Below are positions 1 through 5,119 of a stretch of 10,138 nucleotides of DNA, in pieces. A program made the translations under genes and the position numbers. This DNA is from Deltaproteobacteria bacterium (GTDB lineage: Bacteria > Desulfobacterota > GWC2-55-46): NCBI GenBank assembly GCA_030646655.1, contig JAUSLB010000234.1, positions 1 to 10,138 of the forward strand, written 5' to 3'. Each line of letters starts with the position of its first letter. Position 1 is the first letter of the stretch. Below the pieces are notes generated by a model, which saw nothing but the letters and a program-made list of their open reading frames with translations, ran no database searches and had not been told where the DNA came from.

Positions 1-25
1 GGACTTTTTCAGCATCCTGTTAGAA
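1..25 (-). repeat. Copy A of a 25-base repeat, inverted relative to 3778-3802
   Basis: Read on the - strand, these 25 bases match 3778-3802 at 22 of 25 positions, with the core ACAGGATGCxGAAAAAGTCC. The copy touches the window's left end, so its full extent, including the second arm of any hairpin, cannot be seen. It lies 43 bases before the lipoprotein gene. This is probably a dispersed intergenic repeat; the number of copies in the genome is unknown. Confidence 0.6.
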
Positions 26-68
26 GATTAGCAGGCTTAATTTAAAGACAGATTACAGGAGCAGAGCA

Positions 69-860
69 ATGCGATTTTTCGGCAAAAAAGGTTTGATGTT
101 TCTCATCCCCCTGTCATTTTTTCTGCTGGCCGGCTGCAAGAAGCCGCCGGAAGGCATGATTGATATCCCCAAGGGCGAGTTCATTATGGGCAGCAACGAG
201 GTTGACAGGGAAGCCAAATCCATGCAGTACGGGGACAAGCGGCCGTGGTACGCAAACGAGAGGCCTGAGAGGAAGGTAAGCCTCAAGGCCTTCCATATCG
301 ACAGGACCGAGCTGACCAATACCGGGTACAGGGAGTTCGTTGACAAGACCGGCCACAGGGCCCCGGCGCACTGGGTGAACGGCTCGTTCCCCGCTGAGAT
401 CGCCGAGCACCCGGTTGTCTTCGTGAGCTGGTCTGACGCGGATGAGTACTGCAAGTGGAAGGGAAAAAGACTGCCTACAGAGGCTGAGTGGGAGAAGGCG
501 GCCCGCGGCTCTGACGGCAGGAGCTTCCCGTGGGGAAATGACTTCGACTTAAAAAAGGTAAATACAATGGGCGAGTACAGCGGCCCTCTGCCAGTCGGCA
601 CCCTTAAGGACGGGGCCAGCCCCTACGGCGTGCTCGATATGGCCGGCAACGCTCAGGAGTGGACGGCCGACTGGTACAAAAAGTACCCGGATAACGACTT
701 CAAGGACCAGGACTACGGGGAGAGGTTCAGGGTCGTAAAGGGCGGCGGATGGGGAGGGATGGGCCATTACTCGCTTCAGGTCTATGTGAGGACGAGCTTC
801 AGGAATACCGCCCCGCCCGAAGGCATATTCAACGACGTAGGCTTCAGGTGCGCGTGGTAG
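69..860 (+). CDS. Lipoprotein with FGE-sulfatase (SUMF1-like) domain, catalytic cysteines absent
   Basis: A 263-residue protein. Residues 1-23 form a lipoprotein signal peptide: basic start, hydrophobic stretch, then the lipobox L-A-G-C with C23 as the lipidated residue. K24 follows, so there is no Asp inner-membrane retention signal and outer-membrane sorting is likely. Residues about 28-263 match the formylglycine-generating enzyme/SUMF1 fold (a C-type-lectin-like fold): IPKGEFIMGS, the DRTELTN segment, VSWSDADEYCKWKGKRLPTEAEWE, YGVLDMAGNAQEWTADWY, and the ending GFRCAW. In true FGEs the strand after RVxRGGS carries two copper-binding cysteines (pattern GGSWxCxxxxC). Here it reads GGGWGGMGHYS with no cysteine, so sulfatase activation is very unlikely; a ligand-binding or structural role is inferred. 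The start is firm: AGGAG at 57-61 lies 7 bases before the ATG. It precedes the beta-barrel gene, with a hairpin between them. Confidence 0.93.
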   Translation: MRFFGKKGLMFLIPLSFFLLAGCKKPPEGMIDIPKGEFIMGSNEVDREAKSMQYGDKRPWYANERPERKVSLKAFHIDRTELTNTGYREFVDKTGHRAPAHWVNGSFPAEIAEHPVVFVSWSDADEYCKWKGKRLPTEAEWEKAARGSDGRSFPWGNDFDLKKVNTMGEYSGPLPVGTLKDGASPYGVLDMAGNAQEWTADWYKKYPDNDFKDQDYGERFRVVKGGGWGGMGHYSLQVYVRTSFRNTAPPEGIFNDVGFRCAW

Positions 861-939
861 CCGTTACATCTCTGTAATTCAGGAGAGAGGCGCCAATCTT
901 TTTGCAATCGGCTCAGGGTTGACGCCTCGATTTATATCC

Positions 940-961
940 GGCCCCCGGGGGCCGCGTTTTT
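940..961 (+). terminator. GC-rich palindrome followed by T run, candidate terminator
   Basis: GGCCCCCGGGGGCC (940-953) is a perfect 14-base palindrome, followed by GCG and TTTTT (957-961). It could end transcription after the lipoprotein gene. As there is no separate loop, the hairpin would need to open at its centre. A smaller outer inverted repeat, GAGGCG 887-892 and CGCCTC 923-928, lies just upstream. Its position supports placing the beta-barrel start at 1006 rather than 919. Confidence 0.4.
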
Positions 962-1005
962 GCCCTTTGCATTCGCATTCAGCTCTGCCTCAGAAAGGAC
1001 CGGCC

Positions 1006-2946
1006 TTGAGTTCAGCCAGCAAAAGGGTATGGCGGGCCTTGCCTCTCGCTGTCTTTGCGGGGCTTTTGCCCTCCGCGGCCCTCGGTTACGAGATAGACCC
1101 CTATGAGTTCAACAGCCTTATCGGAGTTGTATCTTTCGAGTTCGAGAAGCATTCGATAAAGCAGAACAAGAGCGAGCAGGACTCCTCCCGCTTCCGGCAG
1201 ACCTATTCCCTTGACCTTAAAGGCAACATTTTCTCAAGAAGGCTGCTTATATACGATACCGGCGTAAGGTGGACTAAAAACAGCTATTCGACCGAAGATT
1301 CGAATGTAGCCTCAAAAAACATATTTTATTACCTGCGCACCACCGCCCTGCCGCTGTCCTCTATACCCCTTACGCTCTTCGCAAGCCGGATAGACTCGAG
1401 CTCCGAGAGCGGAGCAGGCGGTTTGAGCTCGAAGACTACGAGTTACGGGCTGAACTGGTTCTTTAAGTTCAGGACCCTGCCCGCTTTGGCGCTGTTCGCC
1501 CAAAGGGACAAGAATGAGACGGGGGATTCCAAATCGCACACGGACACCTACCGCTTTCAGGCAAAGAAGAAGCTCGGCCCGAGCACGAACGAGCTTAATT
1601 ACTATCTTACAAAATCAGACTCAACCATCGGGGCTGCCAGCACCCAGAATGTGCTGAGCTTTAACAACACGACGAATATATCAAGGAGCACTCAGTTCGC
1701 CTTAGGGACGACCCGGAGCAACTCGAAGGACGAGGACGGCCCTAGGTCGGAGCTTGAGGGCCTGAGCCTGTCCCTTAACTCCAAGCCGAGCCTTGAGTTC
1801 AACCAGCACCACAGCTACACCTCCTACAGTACGCATACCGACGGCGACGAAGCGAAAGGCGGCACATACAGCGGGGACATGCAGTACAGGTTCAGCGACA
1901 GGCTGAACTCGAACCTGAGCCTTTCCATCAACAGCTTTGAGAACAATACCGCCACGAGCCGGTCAAAAACGGAGGGCGAGACCTTCGGCTTCGGGATCAA
2001 TTATTTGCTTACAAAAACGGTCTCCCTCTCTCAGACGGCAAGCTACCTTCAGGTGAGGACGAATACCGACGACCCGTCCGCGAACTTGGGCGACCGGAAG
2101 ACCTTCAGGGAGGTCACAACGATCCGCTACAACAGACAGCTCGACTGGGCCCGCTTGGGGGCCAGCTACGGGCTGGGCTATGTGGAGGAGAAGGTCGACG
2201 ATACTACCGGGAGGTTCGGCGGCAAGGGCTTAGACCACTCCGCGTCGCTGTCTCTTCTGGAGATAGACGTCAACCCGTATGTGGGCTTCAACACTCAGCT
2301 CGCCTTTAGCGACACGCAGAGCGTCTCCGGCAACGTAAGCAGCGTAACCAGAAACTACAGCATCGACGCGTTCAACAAGCGGTGGAGGCAGTATGCCAAC
2401 ATGATAGGCAGGTACGAAAAAACCAGTCAGGAATCGTTTATTAGCATCTATGACCAGAAGAAAGAGAGCTTCTTTTTCAGCGCTGCCTCCACATACTTCA
2501 AGAATACCAAGATAGATCTCACGGCAGAGCACGTCAACAACTTCACAGAGATATCGGGGTTCTCCCGGTCCGACTCCGAGTCCATCGGGATAGGCCACAA
2601 TAGGCAGTTATGGAAGGGGAGCTTCTCCCTCGGCTTTAGTTATAACGTGACGAACATATCCTTTACCGGAGGGGCGGAAGAGATCACGAACACCCTGTAC
2701 TCGGCGACTTACCTCAAAAGGTTCTCGCGTAACATCCAGTGGCAGGCCTTCCTCCAGAGGAGCGAGAAGACGACGAATACTAACTTCATCGACACTACCT
2801 TCCTGCAGAACCAGCTATTCTACCAGCTCAGGGCATGGAGCCTCGGGGCCGAGCACAAATACACCATCACGAACGAGCCGGGCAGGGAGCTTATAGACAG
2901 CTCTATCATCTTCAGGGCATCGAGGGTCTTCTACAGGGCGTGGTAG
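1006..2946 (+). CDS. Putative outer-membrane beta-barrel protein, function unknown
   Basis: About 646 residues. The TTG at 1006 is preferred: AGAAAGGA at 992-999 lies 6 bases upstream, and it gives a standard signal peptide (SSASKRVWRALPLAVFAGLL) with likely cleavage after PSAALG at residue 27. The frame stays open upstream to a TTG at 919, but that extension crosses a GC-rich palindrome with a T run and puts 29 poorly conserved residues before the signal peptide. The mature part is rich in Ser, Thr, Asn, Tyr and Phe, with alternating polar/hydrophobic strands, short charged turns, no internal hydrophobic helices, and a strand-like end FRASRVFYRAW with terminal Trp. These are hallmarks of a barrel inserted by the BAM machinery. 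It resembles in general character the large uncharacterised barrel proteins near exopolysaccharide or PEP-CTERM loci, but no family could be assigned. The TPR gene starts 27 bases after its stop, suggesting co-transcription. Confidence 0.78.
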   Translation: MSSASKRVWRALPLAVFAGLLPSAALGYEIDPYEFNSLIGVVSFEFEKHSIKQNKSEQDSSRFRQTYSLDLKGNIFSRRLLIYDTGVRWTKNSYSTEDSNVASKNIFYYLRTTALPLSSIPLTLFASRIDSSSESGAGGLSSKTTSYGLNWFFKFRTLPALALFAQRDKNETGDSKSHTDTYRFQAKKKLGPSTNELNYYLTKSDSTIGAASTQNVLSFNNTTNISRSTQFALGTTRSNSKDEDGPRSELEGLSLSLNSKPSLEFNQHHSYTSYSTHTDGDEAKGGTYSGDMQYRFSDRLNSNLSLSINSFENNTATSRSKTEGETFGFGINYLLTKTVSLSQTASYLQVRTNTDDPSANLGDRKTFREVTTIRYNRQLDWARLGASYGLGYVEEKVDDTTGRFGGKGLDHSASLSLLEIDVNPYVGFNTQLAFSDTQSVSGNVSSVTRNYSIDAFNKRWRQYANMIGRYEKTSQESFISIYDQKKESFFFSAASTYFKNTKIDLTAEHVNNFTEISGFSRSDSESIGIGHNRQLWKGSFSLGFSYNVTNISFTGGAEEITNTLYSATYLKRFSRNIQWQAFLQRSEKTTNTNFIDTTFLQNQLFYQLRAWSLGAEHKYTITNEPGRELIDSSIIFRASRVFYRAW

Positions 2947-2973
2947 CGTGCGCTATCGGAGTGGACAAGAAGC

Positions 2974-3783
2974 ATGAAAATGGACTCATCAGCCCGCGAA
3001 GCCATATTCACGATCCTTATGGCCGCCTGCGCATCCGCTCTCCTTTTTGCCGCATACTCGAGGAACTCGGTATGGAAGAGCGAGGCATCCCTCTGGGCCG
3101 ATGTGGTCAAAAAGTCCCCCCAAAAGGCCAGGCCCCATTACAATTACGCAACGGTGCTTGCGGGAGAGGGCAGGCTTGAAGAGGCCCTTGAAGAGAACTT
3201 CAAGTCGATAGAGGCATACCCTTATTACGGCAAGGCGCATTTCAATATCGGCGCGATATACCATGCCTGGGGCAGGACAGACGAGGCGATAGAGAAATAC
3301 AGGCTCGCCATAGCCCTGAAGCCCGATATCGTGGAGGCCCATAACAACCTCGGCTACGCGTACTACGGCAAGGGGCGGTTCGAGGAGGCCTTGAAGGAAT
3401 ACCGGATCGCGCTCGCCTTAGAGCCCTTCCACGTAAAGACCTATATCAACATGGGCTATGTATTTAGGGACCAAGGCAGGTTCGAGGAGGCGATAGAGGA
3501 ATACAAAAAAGCGCTCAAATACATGCCGGGCTACGCTCAGGCCTATTACCTTATAGGCGAGGCCAGGCTTGGCCAGGACCTCGTCATAGAGGCTGTAGAA
3601 AGCTATAAAGCGGCCCTAAGCCTCGACAGCGGCCTTGCGGACGCCCATAACGGCATCGGGAAGGCCTACGAGCGGCAAGGGATGCTCCGGGAGGCGGCGT
3701 CTCACTTTAAAGACGCCCTTAGCTTAAGGCCTGATTACATTGAAGCTGAAGAGAACCTTAGAAGGGTCTTGGAGAGACTCTGA
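2974..3783 (+). CDS. Membrane-anchored TPR protein, equivalent to the C-terminal part of a TMTC-like protein
   Basis: 269 residues. One hydrophobic helix (about residues 9-27, AIFTILMAACASALLFAAY) is followed by YSRNSVWKSEASLWADVVKKSP. Six consecutive 34-residue TPRs fill residues about 54-260, with the usual G/A-Y-x-x-G pattern and a Pro at unit ends; a short C-terminal cap follows. The helix plus S-V-W-x-x-E/D-x-x-L-W-x-D-x-V-K-K-S-P hinge is the same junction seen in the three - strand TMTC-like proteins of this window, so this looks like that family's C-terminal module without the glycosyltransferase-like membrane domain. Expected topology: one N-terminal membrane anchor with a large TPR scaffold, probably periplasmic by analogy. 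The ATG at 2974 has only a distant GGAG (2958-2961); the ATG at 2980 is an alternative. A hairpin begins 6 bases after the stop. Confidence 0.93.
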   Translation: MKMDSSAREAIFTILMAACASALLFAAYSRNSVWKSEASLWADVVKKSPQKARPHYNYATVLAGEGRLEEALEENFKSIEAYPYYGKAHFNIGAIYHAWGRTDEAIEKYRLAIALKPDIVEAHNNLGYAYYGKGRFEEALKEYRIALALEPFHVKTYINMGYVFRDQGRFEEAIEEYKKALKYMPGYAQAYYLIGEARLGQDLVIEAVESYKAALSLDSGLADAHNGIGKAYERQGMLREAASHFKDALSLRPDYIEAEENLRRVLERL

Positions 3784-3802
3784 CAGGATGCGGAAAAAGT
3801 CC
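3778..3802 (+). repeat. Copy B of the 25-base repeat
   Basis: It overlaps the last codons and stop of the TPR gene (TGA 3781-3783) and runs into the following non-coding region. It is 22/25 identical to the reverse complement of 1-25. Its 3' half is the left arm of the 3790-3820 hairpin, so the repeat unit probably includes that hairpin. With copy A it brackets the whole + strand gene block in inverted orientation. Confidence 0.6.
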
Positions 3803-3820
3803 GTCCCGGCCTTTTTCCGC
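3790..3820 (+). terminator. 10-bp hairpin just after the TPR gene
   Basis: GCGGAAAAAG (3790-3799) pairs perfectly with CTTTTTCCGC (3811-3820) around an 11-base loop. It starts 6 bases after the TGA stop. The T run is inside the right arm rather than after it, so it is either an atypical bidirectional terminator or the hairpin of a repeat element (see 3778-3802). Confidence 0.5.
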
Positions 3821-3837
3821 TACCGCTTAGCCTCACG

Positions 3838-3857
3838 GACTGGCAGTTCGTCCAGTC
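3838..3857. repeat. Short inverted repeat in the convergent intergenic region
   Basis: GACTGG (3838-3843) and CCAGTC (3852-3857) form a 6-bp stem, extendable by a G-T pair, with an 8-base loop. No T run follows. It sits between the two other hairpins of the 3784-3992 region and may be part of the same repeat element. Confidence 0.35.
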
Positions 3858-3963
3858 TGGCAAGGAAATCTTTCGTTGATATAGCTCGCCTTGTCACTTC
3901 GTGAGCCCCGAGCATCCAGAGGCGATCCTTCCCCATCATCATGGGGGGGGGATGATTGCCAAA

Positions 3964-3987
3964 CAGGTTGCGGCTTGAAGCAACCTG
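3964..3987 (-). terminator. Hairpin after the HEAT-repeat gene, candidate terminator
   Basis: CAGGTTGC (3964-3971) pairs with GCAACCTG (3980-3987), an 8-bp stem with an 8-base loop. Read on the - strand it lies 5 bases after the stop of the HEAT gene and is followed by TTTGG, a weak T run. It is a likely end of the - strand transcript. Confidence 0.45.
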
Positions 3988-3992
3988 CCAAG

Positions 3993-4817
3993 CTAATCGG
4001 TCAGATCGGATGTGAACGAGTCCGGAGCGGGCCTTATCACCTTAAGGGTGTTTTGCGCCTCGAGGCGCACAGGCTCTGAAGGGTAATCCGCAAAGGCAAG
4101 CACAAACCCCTCAAACCCCCTCGCCCTTCCTTTAAGCGACGCGACAACCTTAAGAAGCTCTATTATAAGCCGGGAGTCATTATTGTCCCCCGCGAGCATT
4201 AGAGCGCCGAGTATTTTCGGGATGTCCTCGCCCGTAAGCAGGTCTCCTGCGCCGGAGAGCACCTCTGAGGCGGATTTTACGGCCCCTTCGTCACCCGAGC
4301 TAAGTATCCCTATGAGGGCCGCTATCCCCTTTTTGCCCGAAAGGAGGAGAGCCTGAGCCGAGGTGCTCCTGAAAAAGGGCTCCGGGTGGGTCTCTATGTG
4401 CTTTTTTAATATCTCAACCCCGTCCTCAAACCCCTTTACGAGCGCCAGCGCAGAGGCCTTCCTTACGTGATAGACCTCGCTGGTCAAGTGCTTGGTAAGG
4501 ACGTACTTCGCATCAGAGGTCTTTAGCCTCGCGAGCTCCTGAGCCGCCAGAATGGAAACGTCCTCGTTTTTGTGCTCGAGGGCAGCCAACATTATGCTGT
4601 AGAAGGCCTTGTTCCTCGCAAGGGCTATCGTGTGGAGCACGGTCTTGGGGAAGACCCCCGGGGGCGGGTTGTCTATAAGATACGTGAGCTCCATTACCGT
4701 GCCGGCCTGGTCCTCTTTCGCGAGGTGGTTAATCAGCATCGTGCCCTCTTCCCGCGTCACTGTCCCTGCCATAACCTTCGAGAACATGTTGGTAAGCTTC
4801 TCTCTTATGGAACTCAT
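3993..4817 (-). CDS. HEAT-repeat protein, cytoplasmic, function unknown
   Basis: 274 residues, no signal peptide and no membrane segment. It is almost entirely paired amphipathic helices: EDVSILAAQELARLK (about 85-99), VYHVRKASALALVKGF (115-130), FFRSTSAQALLLSGKKGIAALIGIL (148-172), GAVKSASEVLSGAGDLL (178-194), and PVRLEAQNTLKVI (249-261). The repeated D/V-R-x-x-A-x-x-A-L core is typical of HEAT/PBS-lyase-type repeats, which bind other proteins. The N-terminal 60 residues (helical, then NPPPG) are not recognised. The ATG at 4817 has a somewhat distant GGGAG (4830-4834, 12 bases away). It is separated from the upstream TMTC-like gene by 302 bases with promoter-like sequences, so it may be its own transcription unit. 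It converges on the TPR gene at 2974-3783, with a hairpin after its stop. A regulatory or scaffolding role is inference only. Confidence 0.85.
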   Translation of the reverse strand: MSSIREKLTNMFSKVMAGTVTREEGTMLINHLAKEDQAGTVMELTYLIDNPPPGVFPKTVLHTIALARNKAFYSIMLAALEHKNEDVSILAAQELARLKTSDAKYVLTKHLTSEVYHVRKASALALVKGFEDGVEILKKHIETHPEPFFRSTSAQALLLSGKKGIAALIGILSSGDEGAVKSASEVLSGAGDLLTGEDIPKILGALMLAGDNNDSRLIIELLKVVASLKGRARGFEGFVLAFADYPSEPVRLEAQNTLKVIRPAPDSFTSDLTD

Positions 4818-4946
4818 CTTGCTTAGTATCTCCCAAGGCCCTTATTTGCCGGCCTTATCTTTTAGACTTGGGCTGTAGCCGTTTTAATCGGGTGCTCGGC
4901 GGAAATCCAGCCCTTTTAAGGGCGCATCAAAGAGCTATATAAAAGG

Positions 4947-4991
4947 CAATTACCTTGCCGACAATCCCCGCCATTTATGGCGGGGTAATTG
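4947..4991. repeat. Nested inverted repeat in the leader of the HEAT gene
   Basis: The inner stem is CCCCGCCA (4966-4973) with TGGCGGGG (4978-4985), 8 bp around a 4-base loop. The outer arms CAATTACC (4947-4954) and GGTAATTG (4984-4991) are perfect 8-base complements and share two G with the inner stem, so the two pairings partly compete. On the - strand the outer arm is followed by CCTTTTATAT. It could be an attenuator-like leader structure or a small palindromic repeat element. Confidence 0.45.
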
Positions 4992-5018
4992 AACCCTTTT
5001 TAAAAATCAAAGAAAAAA

Positions 5019-5048
5019 ATTATAGCACAGGAGCGCGGGGCAGGACAA
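5019..5048 (-). promoter_or_regulatory. Candidate sigma-70-type promoter P2 upstream of the HEAT gene
   Basis: On the - strand: TTGTCC (5048-5043), an 18-base spacer, then TATAAT (5024-5019), again a perfect -10 with a 4/6 match at -35. It is tandem to P1, 56 bases downstream. An inverted repeat AGCGCGG (5032-5038) and CCGCGCT (5061-5067) brackets its -35, which could be an operator or simply a hairpin. The predicted leader is about 195 bases. Confidence 0.4.
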
Positions 5049-5074
5049 TATTGATTAAATCCGCGCTTTTTTGG

Positions 5075-5104
5075 ATTATACCCTCCCCGGCATGTCCCCG
5101 GCAA
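5075..5104 (-). promoter_or_regulatory. Candidate sigma-70-type promoter P1 upstream of the HEAT gene
   Basis: On the - strand: TTGCCG (5104-5099), an 18-base spacer, then TATAAT (5080-5075), a perfect -10 consensus with a 4/6 match at -35. It lies just after the stop of the last TMTC-like gene and would start an mRNA with a leader of about 250 bases before the HEAT gene. Confidence 0.35.
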
Positions 5105-5119
5105 CAAAAATTAAGCGGC

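Larger units (their letters stand above)
3784..3992. other. Non-coding convergent junction with hairpins and a nine-G run
   Basis: These 209 bases lie between the converging TPR and HEAT genes and contain no supported gene. They hold three hairpins (3790-3820, 3838-3857, 3964-3987), a run of nine G at 3943-3951 flanked by ATCATC and GATGAT (3935-3940 and 3951-3956), and a stretch at about 3893-3930 (GTCACTTCGTGAGCC...GAGGCGATCC) that resembles degenerate REP-type intergenic repeats by appearance. The G run is prone to slippage and to sequencing error. Confidence 0.5.
4818..5119 (-). other. Intergenic region between the TMTC-like array and the HEAT gene
   Basis: A 302-base AT-richer stretch with no supported gene. 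From the TMTC-like side it holds, on the - strand, P1, P2, the nested inverted repeat at 4947-4991, about 110 bases with no clear signal, and a distant GGGAG before the HEAT start. No convincing terminator for the TMTC-like operon was found: the AGCGCGG/CCGCGCT stem at 5032-5067 is followed by a T run on the + strand side (5067-5072), not directly on the - strand side. Confidence 0.5.

Noticed and set aside
1..68. Promoter for the lipoprotein gene
   Set aside because: AT-rich TTAATTTAAA at 37-46 is present, but no credible -35 lies at the right distance, and the sequence upstream is not in the window.
919..1005. N-terminal extension of the beta-barrel protein from TTG at 919
   Set aside because: It passes through a GC-rich palindrome with T run, lacks a ribosome-binding site, and places 29 low-complexity residues before a normal signal peptide. 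TTG at 1006 has a good AGAAAGGA upstream.
861..1005. Cyclic-di-GMP or other riboswitch between the first two genes
   Set aside because: The GAGGCG/CGCCTC pair and GC palindrome suggested structure, but none of the conserved riboswitch core motifs I know is present.
2230..2598. 122-codon - strand frame opposite the beta-barrel gene
   Set aside because: It is antisense to a well-supported gene, has no ribosome-binding signal and no recognisable motif.
851..2946. Identical GCGTGGTAG at the ends of the first two genes
   Set aside because: Only nine bases. It encodes the FGE-typical CAW end in one gene and a barrel-type RAW end in the other, with no wider similarity, so coincidence is most likely.
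5032..5072. Intrinsic terminator on the + strand (AGCGCGG/CCGCGCT then T6)
   Set aside because: The loop is 22 bases and no + strand gene lies upstream within 1.2 kb. It is more simply explained as an inverted repeat within the - strand promoter region.
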